A stretch of DNA of 64,000 bases from Candidatus Villigracilis adiacens (GCA_016703605.1 JADJBU010000026.1:558001-622000), one strand, 5' to 3'; shown: positions 9,940 through 18,932, counted from the first letter of the stretch. Program-made: numbers and translations. Notes: a model not told the origin generated them from the sequence alone.

Positions 9940-12603
9940 ATGCAATCACAACCTGCCACCGATATTTTCCGCTCGCTCTTCGAGAAATCCGCCGACGCCA
10001 TCCTTTTGCTGGAAGGCGGCATCTTCACCGACTGTAACGAAGCCACCGTCAAAATGATGCGCGCCAGAAACAAGGCGGAATTCCTGTCCCTGCATCCCTC
10101 GCTGCTCTCCCCCGAATTCCAGCCCGACGGACGCCCCTCCGGCGAGAAAGCGGATGAAATGATCCGCGCCACACTCGAGCGCGGGAGCAACCGCTTCGAG
10201 TGGATGCACCGCCGCGTGGACGGCGAGGACTTCCCCGTCGAAGTCCTGCTCACGCCCATCGCCATCGGAGACCGGCAGGTCATCCACACCGTCTGGCGCG
10301 AAATCACCGAGCGCAAACAGGCGGAAACGGTTCAGAAAAAATATCAGGAACTGATCCTCTCCTCCCGAGATGGCATCGCCAGCATTGACATGCAAGGCAA
10401 CGTCACCGATGGGAACACATCCTTCGAGCGCATCACCGGCTACACCCTGGCGGAACTGAAGAAAATGAATCTCTCCGACCTGACGCCCGCCAAATGGCTG
10501 CCGATGGAAACGGAAATCCTCACCACACAGGTCATCCCCAATGGGTTTGCGCCGCCTTACGAGAAGGAATACATCCACAAGGATGGGCATATCTTCCCGG
10601 TGGAACTGGCTGTATATTTGCAGCGCGATGAGGCTGGCAACCCCAGCGGCTTCTGGGGCTTCATCCGCAACATCACCGAGCGCAAACAGGCGGAAGAAAA
10701 ACTGGCGGCGAGCGAAAGAACCTACCGCGGCATCTTCAACAGCATGAGCGAAGCCATCTACGTCCAGGACGCCGAAGGCCGCTTTGTGGACGTGAACGAC
10801 GGCGTGTTGAGCATGTACGGCTATTCACGCGAAGAGTTCATCGGAAAGACGCCCGATTTCGTCAGCGCGCCCGGCAAAAACGATATGAACGTAGTGCTGG
10901 CCGCCTTTGGGCGGGCGTTCGAAGGCGAGCCGCAGCAATTTGAATTTTGGGGACTGCGCAAAAACGGCGAAACTTTCCCAAAAGATGTGCGCCTGTACCC
11001 CGGCGAGTTTTTCGGGCAAAAAGTGGTGATTGCCGCGGCGGTGGAAACCACCGAGCGTAAAAAACTGGAACAGGAAATTCAAACCTCGCTCGAAAAGCGC
11101 GAGCGGCAGATGCGGCTTTCCACACAGATCGCCCAATCCATCGCCGCGACAGCCGGGTTGAACGAATTGTATGAACGCGTGGTATCCCAGGTGAAGGAAC
11201 AGTTCGATTACTATCACACGCAACTCCTGCGCTTCGACCCTGCCCGCAACGGAGTCGCCCTCGTGACCGGCTACGGCGAAATCGGGACGAAGATGCTGGC
11301 TGCCGGTCACATCATGCCGATGGGAAGCGGCTTGATCGGAACCGTGGCGGCAGCCGGCGAGACCATCCTCCGCCCCACGCTCGAGAACGACCCAGACTGG
11401 CAGCCCAACCCGCTCCTGCCGGAGACCAAGGGCGAAATCGCAGTCCCCATCAAAATGGGCGACATCGTTCTCGGCGTGCTGGACGTGCAAAGTAATGAAG
11501 CCGGAGTCTTGAGCGAAGACGATCAGATCCTGCTGGAAGGCTTGTGCGGGCAGATTGCCATCGCCATCGAAAGCACCCGCCTGCGCGAAGAAGCCAACGA
11601 AAAAATCGAAGAGACCGCCCGCCTCTACCGGGTTATGAGCCGCGAAGGCTGGCAGTCCTACCGCCAGGCAGACGCCCTGCCCGCCGGGTTTGTGTTCGAC
11701 AGCCTCGGAGTGACCCCGCTCAAACAATCCGCCGCGGTCGAAGCCTCAGACACCATTCCCATCAGCATCCCTGGCGGCGAGACCATCGGCGCGCTGGCTG
11801 TGGAAAACGATCCCAGCCGCCCGTTTACGAAGGACGACCGCGACTTTCTGAGCCAGATTGCCGAACAGGTTGCCCTTGCGCTGGAAAGCGCCCGTCTCTT
11901 CGACCAGACGCAGTCCGCGCTGGCGCAATCGGAAAAATTATTCGAAGCCAGCCGCGTGCTGACACAGGCGCAGGACCTGCAAGGGCTCACCGCCGCGGCG
12001 GTCGAGTCGATCAACATCCGGGTCATCAACCGCGCCATTTTGACGACCTTCAACTACGACGCGGACGGCAACCTGGAAGGGCTGGATGTCATCGCCAACT
12101 GGTGGGGTGGAACCGGGATGCAGGCGACCGTCGTCGGCACACATTACACCGCCGAAATGGTTCGCATGATCCCAATGTTCGTCTCCCCGACGCCGCTGTT
12201 CTTTAACGACGCCTTTTCCGACGAGCGCGTAGACCCCGCCACAATGAATCTTGTCCAAAGGTTAAACCTTCACGCGGTGGCGGTCCTGCCGCTTCATGTC
12301 GGGACGAGACAGACCGGCGTGCTGATGCTCGAAGGCGAAGAGCCGCATAACTTCACGGAAGAGGAGAAACGCCTGTTCGTGGCGCTGGGTCCGCAGGTTT
12401 CCACCGTGTTGGAAAACCGGCGCCAGTTCGAGCGCGCGCAAAAACAGGCGGAGCGCGAAGCCATGCTCAACGTCATCAACCAGAAGATTCAGAGCGCGAC
12501 CTCGGTGGAGGCGGTGCTTCAGATCGCCGCGCGCGAACTCGGTCACGCCCTGGGCGCGCCGATGACGGTTGCCCAATTGACCATGAAAGACTCAAGCTCC
12601 TAA
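9940..12603 (+). CDS. Kinase-less cytosolic sensor: three PAS, GAF, minimal GAF-like unit, GAF
   Basis: An 887-residue protein without membrane segments, with GGAGG just upstream of its ATG. Three PAS domains (about 5-130, 135-255, 260-380) each end in an ITERKxxE-type junction. A helical linker leads to a GAF domain (about 395-545), one minimal GAF-like unit beginning MSREGWQSY (about 565-665), a second, divergent GAF (about 670-830) and the operon tail (VEAVLQIAARELGHALGAP). No kinase, cyclase or DNA-binding domain is present. It could report cytosolic redox, ligand or light signals to the kinase encoded next, but no cofactor-binding residue identifies the input. Confidence 0.88.
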   Translation: MQSQPATDIFRSLFEKSADAILLLEGGIFTDCNEATVKMMRARNKAEFLSLHPSLLSPEFQPDGRPSGEKADEMIRATLERGSNRFEWMHRRVDGEDFPVEVLLTPIAIGDRQVIHTVWREITERKQAETVQKKYQELILSSRDGIASIDMQGNVTDGNTSFERITGYTLAELKKMNLSDLTPAKWLPMETEILTTQVIPNGFAPPYEKEYIHKDGHIFPVELAVYLQRDEAGNPSGFWGFIRNITERKQAEEKLAASERTYRGIFNSMSEAIYVQDAEGRFVDVNDGVLSMYGYSREEFIGKTPDFVSAPGKNDMNVVLAAFGRAFEGEPQQFEFWGLRKNGETFPKDVRLYPGEFFGQKVVIAAAVETTERKKLEQEIQTSLEKRERQMRLSTQIAQSIAATAGLNELYERVVSQVKEQFDYYHTQLLRFDPARNGVALVTGYGEIGTKMLAAGHIMPMGSGLIGTVAAAGETILRPTLENDPDWQPNPLLPETKGEIAVPIKMGDIVLGVLDVQSNEAGVLSEDDQILLEGLCGQIAIAIESTRLREEANEKIEETARLYRVMSREGWQSYRQADALPAGFVFDSLGVTPLKQSAAVEASDTIPISIPGGETIGALAVENDPSRPFTKDDRDFLSQIAEQVALALESARLFDQTQSALAQSEKLFEASRVLTQAQDLQGLTAAAVESINIRVINRAILTTFNYDADGNLEGLDVIANWWGGTGMQATVVGTHYTAEMVRMIPMFVSPTPLFFNDAFSDERVDPATMNLVQRLNLHAVAVLPLHVGTRQTGVLMLEGEEPHNFTEEEKRLFVALGPQVSTVLENRRQFERAQKQAEREAMLNVINQKIQSATSVEAVLQIAARELGHALGAPMTVAQLTMKDSSS

Positions 12604-12624
12604 CGGCTGGCAGGAGAACCGCTG

Positions 12625-14487
12625 ATGGCAAACATCGATAAATCCAGGAAGCGCGTGGACGACCTCTTCTCAGGTCTGACACAACTCAGCGCGGAGGCGT
12701 TCAACGGACATGACCTGTCGCCCGTGGAGCGGGCGCCTTCCGAGCTGCCTTCGCCGCTTCAGGAATTGGAAACCTTGAGGGAGCGCGTCCGCGAGTTGGA
12801 GACGCGCCTTAAGCAAAAGGAGGCGGAACCGGCGCCCGCCCCGATCATTTATGAAAAGGATCAGGTCGGATTCGTTTTCGACGGGGAAAAGGTCCAGCCG
12901 GTCCGCAGCGACCCGGTAACAGGTCCGCATGAGGCGGATGCGCTTAAGGCGCATCTCACTTCCGGCGGCAGACCCATCGGCGAAGTCAAGGCTGCCAAAC
13001 CGGCAGACCGTCCGCTAAGCGGGGATGACATCGAGCTTGCGAATGCCATCGCGCAGCAAGCCTCGGTGCAAATCGAAAACCTGCGCCTGCTTTCGGAAGC
13101 CGAACGCGCCCGCGCCGCCGCAGAGGAAGCCACGCATCAATTTACGCACAAGAGTTGGGCAAATTTTCTGGACGCGATCCACAATGCCGAGCGCATTGGC
13201 TACGCCTACGACCAGGCGGCTGTGGAACCGTTTAGCGAGCCCGCGCCCGCCGAGTACGATCATGCCGAGATCATGGAAACCCTCGGCGAACAGATCGGCA
13301 GGCTTTTTGTAAAGGGCAATAACGCGCTCACCGAAGACGATAAAAAATTCATCGGCACAATTGCCAGGCAGGTCGGGCAGCAGGTCGAAAATATCCGCCT
13401 GCTGGCGGATGCCTCGCGCGCCCGCGCCGAAGCCGAGGAAGCCACGCGCCGCCTGACCCGCCAAAACTGGGGAACCTATGCCGAACGTGAAGATGGCGCA
13501 GTGGGTTTTGTGTACGACTCGCTCAAGGTTTCACCCCTGGGCGGCGAAACTGAGATCAGCGATATTGCGCTGGCACAACCCCTGTTTGTGCGCGGTGAAG
13601 AGATCGGGCAGCTGGCGGTTAAAGGGCTGCAAAATGTTTCGCAGGAGGCAAGAGACCTGGCAGCCTCCATTGCCGCGCAGACCAGCATCCACCTTGAAAC
13701 CCTGCGCCTGACCGAGGAACTGCAAAAACGCGCGGAGGAGTTGCGGGAACTCGACCGCCTCAAATCCGCCTTCCTTGCGAACATGTCGCATGAACTGCGC
13801 ACGCCGTTGAACTCGATCCTCGGCTTTACCGATGTGATGCTCGAAGGTCTGGACGGCGAACTGACCGCGTACATGGACAACGACCTGCGCCTGATCCAAA
13901 AGAACGGGCAGCACCTGCTGCACCTGATCAACGACGTGCTGGATATGGCGAAGATCGAATCCGGGCGCATGAACCTGCACCCCGAAACCTTCAAAGTCCA
14001 CAGCGTTTTGGACGAGGTCGTCAGCATCACCTCCACGCTCGCCAGCGAAAAGACCCTGGCGGTCTTCGTCGAACCGGATTCGGACCAGGAGATCGAAATC
14101 TACGCCGACAATACCCGCCTGCGGCAGGTCATGATCAACCTTGTCAACAATTCCATCAAGTTCACAGAAAAAGGACAGGTCGTGGTAAAGGTTGCCCGCA
14201 TGGACGGCGCGAGGGCATTGATCACGGTAAAGGATACCGGGCTTGGCATCCCGCCTGAAAAACTCGAATCGGTCTTTCAGGAATTCACCCAGGTCGACAG
14301 TTCCACAACCCGCAAGGCGGGCGGCACAGGCTTGGGTCTGCCCATCAGCCGCCGCCTGATCGAAATGCATGGCGGAAAACTCTGGGCTGAAAGCGCCGGC
14401 ATCGAAGGCGAAGGCTCCACCTTCTTTGTGGAAATGCCCCTCGAAGCCCGCATCACAGACATCATCGAAAAAAAGGAAAAATCCTAG
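12625..14487 (+). CDS. Cytosolic histidine kinase with three minimal GAF-like units
   Basis: A 620-residue protein and the only complete kinase of the operon in this window. Residues about 20-70 are a charged helix. Three minimal GAF-like units follow (about 72-165, 173-275 starting FTHKSWANFLDA, 278-365 starting LTRQNWGTYAE). Next come HisKA with MSHELRTPLNSILGF (phospho-accepting His389) and HATPase_c with NLVNNSIKFTEKG, DTGLGIPPE and GTGLGLPISRRLIEMHGG. No receiver is fused to it. Its units match those of the upstream kinase-less sensors, so I infer it is the common kinase that they regulate through like-with-like contacts. Its stop TAG is followed directly by the next ATG. Confidence 0.92.
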   Translation: MANIDKSRKRVDDLFSGLTQLSAEAFNGHDLSPVERAPSELPSPLQELETLRERVRELETRLKQKEAEPAPAPIIYEKDQVGFVFDGEKVQPVRSDPVTGPHEADALKAHLTSGGRPIGEVKAAKPADRPLSGDDIELANAIAQQASVQIENLRLLSEAERARAAAEEATHQFTHKSWANFLDAIHNAERIGYAYDQAAVEPFSEPAPAEYDHAEIMETLGEQIGRLFVKGNNALTEDDKKFIGTIARQVGQQVENIRLLADASRARAEAEEATRRLTRQNWGTYAEREDGAVGFVYDSLKVSPLGGETEISDIALAQPLFVRGEEIGQLAVKGLQNVSQEARDLAASIAAQTSIHLETLRLTEELQKRAEELRELDRLKSAFLANMSHELRTPLNSILGFTDVMLEGLDGELTAYMDNDLRLIQKNGQHLLHLINDVLDMAKIESGRMNLHPETFKVHSVLDEVVSITSTLASEKTLAVFVEPDSDQEIEIYADNTRLRQVMINLVNNSIKFTEKGQVVVKVARMDGARALITVKDTGLGIPPEKLESVFQEFTQVDSSTTRKAGGTGLGLPISRRLIEMHGGKLWAESAGIEGEGSTFFVEMPLEARITDIIEKKEKS

Positions 14488-16143
14488 ATGGCAACGCCGC
14501 ACCGCCTCGAATGCAACCTTTGCGGGCATCAACAACCCTATGTGCCCTTCCAGCCCGCCATCTGCCAGAAATGCGAATCGCAATGGGTCGAAGCCCGTTA
14601 CGATTACGAATCCTTCAAACGCGAAATCCTGCGCGGGATTCCAAACCGCCCCTCGAACCTTTGGCGTTATCAGGATGTCCTGCCATTGAGGGATCCCTCC
14701 ACCCTTCACCTATATCCCGCTGGTGGAACTCCCCTGTGGCTCTCGCACCGCTTCGCCCCGGACCTCGGGCATGGTTCTGTTTACATCAAGGACGAACGCT
14801 ACTCCCCGACCTCTTCCTTCAAAGACCGCCAGGCGGCGGTGGCGGTGGCCGCAATGAACGAAAGCGGAATCCGCGAAGCGGTCATCGCTTCAACTGGGAA
14901 TGCCGCCGTGGCATACGCCGCCGCCTGCGCCCGCGCGGGAATCAAACTATGGGTCTTCATGACCAGCCTCGTGCCGCAGGAAAAACTGCGCGAGGCGGCG
15001 CTCTTCGGCGCGGAAGTGATCCGCGTCAGCGGCAACTACGACCAGACCAAACAGATTGCAAGCCAGTTCGCCCAGCGCAAAAATCTATTACTCGACCGCG
15101 GCGCGAGTTCTGTGCCTGCCCGCGAATCGATGAAGACCATCGCCTACGAGATCGTCGAACAACTCGGCTGGCGCGCGCCGGATTGGTACATCCAGGCGGT
15201 CAGCGGCGGGCTGGGCCCGCTCGGCGTTTACCAGGGATTCAAGGAATTGTTCGAAATGGGGTTGATCAACAAGGTGCCCAAACTGGCGGTCATCCAGGCG
15301 GAAGGCTGCGCCCCAATGGTCAACGCCTTCAAAGCGGGCAAGGACACAGCCGAGCCGATCATTCCCGATACGCGCATCATCATCCTCTCCACCGGAGACC
15401 CGGGCAAAGCCTATACTTATCTATGGAATCTCACCCAAACATACGGCGGGGTGATGGAATCCGTGACCGACCTCGAAGCCTACAACGCCATGAAATCGCT
15501 TGCCAAAAGCGAGGGCATGGCGGTCGAACCGGCAACCGCCGTCGCCTTTGCGGGGTTCGAGAAACTTTCCAAACAGGGTATCATTGGCAGGGATGAACTG
15601 GTCGCAGTCAATTGCACGGGTCATACCTTCCCGGTTGAGAAACACGTCCTCGGCGATCAATGGGCGGTGGACGTGCATCTCAGCAAGGACCAGTCTCCCG
15701 CTCCGCGCGAAGGCTTGCAAGCCGCCCTCGAAAACCTCGATGAAACGACAACCACTGTGCTGCTTATAGACGATAATTCAGACGACGCCCTGCTCATCCG
15801 CCGCCTGCTGGAAGGCAGGAAGAACTACCGGATGTACCATGCCAAGGACGGCTGGGAGGGGCTGGCAATGGCGCGCCAAAAACTGCCCGACCTGATCGTC
15901 AGCGACCTGACCATGCCCGGCATAGACGGTTTCGGACTGGTCGAGGAATTGAAGCTGGACCCGCGCACCCGGCACATTCCGGTGGTGGTGGTCAGCGCAA
16001 AGGACATCACCAACGAAGAGCGCAGCCGACTCAACGGTCACATTGAGGCGCTTTATCAAAAGGGATCCCTGCCCACCCGAAAATTCGTGGACAAGGTCAT
16101 CGACGTCATCGAAGAAAAGATGGAAGAGAAAACGAAGGAATAA
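14488..16143 (+). CDS. Threonine-synthase-like PLP enzyme fused to a receiver domain
   Basis: A 551-residue fusion. An N-terminal zinc ribbon (Cys9, Cys12, Cys26, Cys29) leads into a fold-type II PLP enzyme. SPTSSFKDR places the Schiff-base lysine at Lys112; ASTGNAAVAYAA is a phosphate or substrate loop and QAVSGGLGPLG a PLP-phosphate loop. Residues about 423-541 are a complete receiver domain: acidic pocket Asp428-Asp429, phospho-acceptor Asp473 (LIVSDLTMPGIDG) and conserved Lys505 (VVSAKD). The catalytic part resembles threonine synthase, but other substrates are possible. The receiver suggests that a histidine kinase, most simply the one ending at the base before, controls the enzyme directly. 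Both halves keep their key residues, so the fusion does not look like decay. Confidence 0.9.
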   Translation: MATPHRLECNLCGHQQPYVPFQPAICQKCESQWVEARYDYESFKREILRGIPNRPSNLWRYQDVLPLRDPSTLHLYPAGGTPLWLSHRFAPDLGHGSVYIKDERYSPTSSFKDRQAAVAVAAMNESGIREAVIASTGNAAVAYAAACARAGIKLWVFMTSLVPQEKLREAALFGAEVIRVSGNYDQTKQIASQFAQRKNLLLDRGASSVPARESMKTIAYEIVEQLGWRAPDWYIQAVSGGLGPLGVYQGFKELFEMGLINKVPKLAVIQAEGCAPMVNAFKAGKDTAEPIIPDTRIIILSTGDPGKAYTYLWNLTQTYGGVMESVTDLEAYNAMKSLAKSEGMAVEPATAVAFAGFEKLSKQGIIGRDELVAVNCTGHTFPVEKHVLGDQWAVDVHLSKDQSPAPREGLQAALENLDETTTTVLLIDDNSDDALLIRRLLEGRKNYRMYHAKDGWEGLAMARQKLPDLIVSDLTMPGIDGFGLVEELKLDPRTRHIPVVVVSAKDITNEERSRLNGHIEALYQKGSLPTRKFVDKVIDVIEEKMEEKTKE

Positions 16144-16152
16144 AGAGGATTT

Positions 16153-16545
16153 ATGGGAAACGCCATTCTCTACATCGAAGACAACCCGGATAATATGATG
16201 CTCGTCAAACGCGCATTGGAAGCCCGCGGGTACGTCCTATTGGAAGCCTTCAACGGCATCGCAGGGGTCGAACTGGCGGAACGGGAAGACGTGGATTTGA
16301 TCCTGCTCGACATCAACCTGCCCGACATTGACGGATACGAAGTGGCGCGCCGCGTGCGCGCAAGTAAAAAATACGCGCTGGCATACACGCCCATCATCGC
16401 CATCACTGCCAACGCCCTGAAAGGCGACGCCGAAAAAGCGCTCTCCGCGGGATGCGACGTGTACATGTCCAAGCCGATCAACATCCGCGAGTTGTGGGCG
16501 AGGGTCGAGGCATTCGTCCCCGCGCCGGAGGGGAGGGATAACTAA
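16153..16545 (+). CDS. Single-domain response regulator (receiver only)
   Basis: A 130-residue CheY-like receiver with acidic residues Glu9-Asp10, phospho-acceptor Asp53 (LILLDINLPDIDGYE), Thr85 in AITANAL and Lys107 (MSKPI). There is no output domain. An AGAGGAT ribosome site precedes its ATG, nine bases after the enzyme-receiver fusion. It is the last gene of the operon and is followed by a terminator. It may carry phosphate between the kinase and another protein, or compete with the fused receiver. Sequence style (MSKPINIRELWARVEAF) is typical of DivK-like receivers. Confidence 0.95.
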   Translation: MGNAILYIEDNPDNMMLVKRALEARGYVLLEAFNGIAGVELAEREDVDLILLDINLPDIDGYEVARRVRASKKYALAYTPIIAITANALKGDAEKALSAGCDVYMSKPINIRELWARVEAFVPAPEGRDN

Positions 16546-16565
16546 ACACCAGATATTTGCCCAAC

Positions 16566-16601
16566 AAAAAATCGCCCGTCAACCTGCGGGCGATTTTTTT
16601 T
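16566..16601. terminator. Intrinsic terminator shared by convergent genes
   Basis: A GC-rich stem (AAATCGCCCG paired with CGGGCGATTT) with an eight-base loop runs into a T tract on the plus strand and has an A tract on the other side. It therefore can end the plus-strand signalling operon and the minus-strand channel gene. Confidence 0.9.
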
Positions 16602-16612
16602 GTTTCTGCCAA

Positions 16613-18511
16613 TTACCCCTCTGAAATCACGATCAACTTATCCTCCGGTTTGAACGCCACCGCGTCCGACTTCTTCGGGTTGGTGTGGACGCCGTAGGCT
16701 TTGCCTGCGTCGTGGCTTTCGCTCATCAGGCGGTAGCCGATGGCGGTCTCGCCGCGGCGTTTGGCGGCTTCGACGGCGGTGTAGAAGTTGACAGGTTCGC
16801 CGGTCTTGATGTAATTGCCGATGGGTTTCAGGTAGACTTCCGCGCCTTCGGGGTCGAAGAGGTCGGCGAAGACATCTTTGAGCGCGGCATTTTCAGAGAG
16901 TTGGGCGAGCATCAGACTGATGAGGTGTTCGCTGACGATGAAGTCGTCCACTTTGGCGGCTTCGGCGAGTTCGCGGTTGCGCAGGTCGAGCATTTCGCTG
17001 ATGATGGAGAAGGGTGTCTCGTCCTTTTCGGCGATGTCGCGCAGATGAAGCAGGGTTACAAGCGTGATGGCGTCCGCCTCTTGAACTTCGAGATGGCTGT
17101 ATGCCAGGACGATGACGTGGTCATACTCTGTGACTCCGAGTTCGTCGAGCAGGGCGCGGTCGCGGATGTCGCCTTCCATGACTTCGAGCTTCTGGTTCTT
17201 GAGCCTGCCCACATCGCGGCGGATCTCGTCTTCGAGGTCTTCCGCATCCGAGACGATAAGCAGTTGCGAGCCTTTGGCGACGTAGTTATCCAATTCGCGG
17301 ACGATGATCGGACCGGAGCGGTTCCAGCCGAGGATCAGTCCGCGCTCAGGCTTGGGCTTGGACCCGTTTCCAGCACGCTGAATCAGGTTCTCGTCCGGGG
17401 TGAAGCGCGTGTTCGAGAGTTGAATCTTGTCGTCGTCTTCGGCAATCGCAAAGATCGAGTCGCCGGGCATGATGCGGGTGTCCATCGCGGGGCTCATCAG
17501 GATCGAGCCGTCTTCGCGGCGGATGCCCATCACGGCAGATGTTTCAAAGGCGAGCAGCGCTTCGCTGTAGGTTTTGCCTGAAAGCGCGGGGGCCTGTTTG
17601 AAGTAGATTTCGTCGCCGCCGAAGTTCATCAGTTCGGTGTAGACGACGGACAAGCCGCTCTGTCTTGAAGTCTGCGCGACGACGCGGGCGATCAGGTCGG
17701 TGGTGAGGATGGGTTGGACGGTGTCCTTATCCGAGAGCAGTTTGAGCACGTCCATGTTTTGCGGGTCGCGGATCTGGGTGACGATGTGATACGGCTCGCT
17801 GCGACGCCCGGGGTTGTTGGTGACGGCAAGCACGCATTTGATGACGCGGGTATCGGGGTCTTCGCCTTCGGAGAGGATGATGATCGAGCGCGAGGTGTGC
17901 GGACTGGCGATCTCGAGGTCGGTCATGTCCATGGGGCTGCCCGAACGGCAGATGACGCGCGTGTTCTTCGTATCAGGGATGCGTTCCTTGATGGCGTCCT
18001 CCATTTCGACCTTGTCTTCCTCCGCCAATACCACAATGACCGCGCCGTTCTTGCGGCTTTCGTTCGCAGCCACAAGTTCGGAGATGACGGTGAAAATCTG
18101 CGGGGTCCAGCCGAGGATGAGGGTGTGGTCGTTTTCGAGGACGAGCGAGCGTCCCTTGCGCAGGCTTTCGATGCGCTCTTCAAGCCCGTTGCTCAAAATG
18201 CCGATCAGGGTCGAAACGATGAAGATGCCGCCGACGGTGACCAGCAGCATGACGACGCGAAAGCCGGGACCGGTATCCCCGCCCATGGTTCCCGCATCGA
18301 GGGTGCGCATCAGACTCATCCAGGCGGCTTCGCCAAAACTGGGGGCGTTCTCCCCATCCATGGCAATTGCGCCAACCCGGATGACGGCGGCGGCGATGAA
18401 GATGATGACCAATGAGAGCAAAGCCAGTCCGCCGATCAATGCGCCGGTGCCGCGCGACATGTAGTTATCGAACCAGTATTGGAATCTCTGTTTGAAGGTG
18501 GGCGTTTTCAT
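16613..18511 (-). CDS. CASTOR/POLLUX-type ion channel with RCK/TrkA-N-like domains
   Basis: A 632-residue membrane protein. It has a hydrophobic helix at about 22-45, a pore-like segment with GTMGGDTGPG (about 75-85), a second helix (about 88-108), then a long cytosolic region with two Rossmann-like nucleotide-binding halves (ILGW near residue 135 and LILGWNRSGPI near 390), each followed by acidic strands. This is the layout of CASTOR/POLLUX/SYM8 relatives, which act as cation channels gated by cytosolic domains. The ion is not identifiable from sequence. It is monocistronic, with a mobile element starting 39 bp upstream of its start codon. Confidence 0.88.
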   Translation of the reverse strand: MKTPTFKQRFQYWFDNYMSRGTGALIGGLALLSLVIIFIAAAVIRVGAIAMDGENAPSFGEAAWMSLMRTLDAGTMGGDTGPGFRVVMLLVTVGGIFIVSTLIGILSNGLEERIESLRKGRSLVLENDHTLILGWTPQIFTVISELVAANESRKNGAVIVVLAEEDKVEMEDAIKERIPDTKNTRVICRSGSPMDMTDLEIASPHTSRSIIILSEGEDPDTRVIKCVLAVTNNPGRRSEPYHIVTQIRDPQNMDVLKLLSDKDTVQPILTTDLIARVVAQTSRQSGLSVVYTELMNFGGDEIYFKQAPALSGKTYSEALLAFETSAVMGIRREDGSILMSPAMDTRIMPGDSIFAIAEDDDKIQLSNTRFTPDENLIQRAGNGSKPKPERGLILGWNRSGPIIVRELDNYVAKGSQLLIVSDAEDLEDEIRRDVGRLKNQKLEVMEGDIRDRALLDELGVTEYDHVIVLAYSHLEVQEADAITLVTLLHLRDIAEKDETPFSIISEMLDLRNRELAEAAKVDDFIVSEHLISLMLAQLSENAALKDVFADLFDPEGAEVYLKPIGNYIKTGEPVNFYTAVEAAKRRGETAIGYRLMSESHDAGKAYGVHTNPKKSDAVAFKPEDKLIVISEG

Positions 18512-18549
18512 GCATTCTCCTCGGGCGGTTTGGAATTTGGCTATTATAC

Positions 18550-18670
18550 GTAACTACCCAGCGGCTTGTCATTTCGACGAGCGGAGCGAGGAGAAATCTT
18601 GGGCAACGTTAAAAAGATTTCTCGCTATCGCTCAAAATGACAATCGAGAATGAGTAGGCTGAGCAGTTAC
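18550..18670. mobile_element. MITE-like element, family A, copy 1 (121 bp)
   Basis: Ends are inverted repeats, GTAACTACCCAGC on the left and the complement of GTAACTGCTCAGC on the right. The flanks are an 8-bp direct repeat, TATTATAC, at 18542-18549 and 18671-18678. The interior is itself an inverted repeat (TGTCATTTCGA...AAAATGACA, 18567-18642). No coding capacity. The direct flanking repeat is what a transposition event leaves behind, so this is a non-autonomous transposable element. A second copy is at 41617-41909. Confidence 0.88.
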
Positions 18671-18678
18671 TATTATAC

Positions 18679-18932
18679 GGGCAATCAGCCGCATGATATA
18701 GGAAAAATCCGGCAAAATTTTTGCTGATATACTTAATCCCGATGGTTTATCAGTTTATTGTCCATTACCATTTATCGGCGGTTTATCGGCTAAATAACGG
18801 CGGCGGGCGCGGTTAAGAACTTTATCATCTGCAGCGGGTAAAACCCGGCGGGGATGGCTTGTCTATTGCAATGAAATTATCCGCAGCACAAGGAAGGCAA
18901 GTCGGAGACTTGCGTTACAAAAGAGGTGACTT
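18679..18932 (+). promoter_or_regulatory. Leader region with TTTATCRG repeats and a small hairpin
   Basis: No gene is visible here. The octamer TTTATC(A/G)G occurs at 18746, 18771 and 18782, with a near match (TTTATCAT) at 18821, all on the plus strand upstream of the molybdoenzyme gene; this could be an operator cluster. A perfect 7-bp hairpin (GCAAGTC-gga-GACTTGC, 18897-18913) lies just before the ribosome site. No clear sigma-70 promoter could be assigned. Confidence 0.35.
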
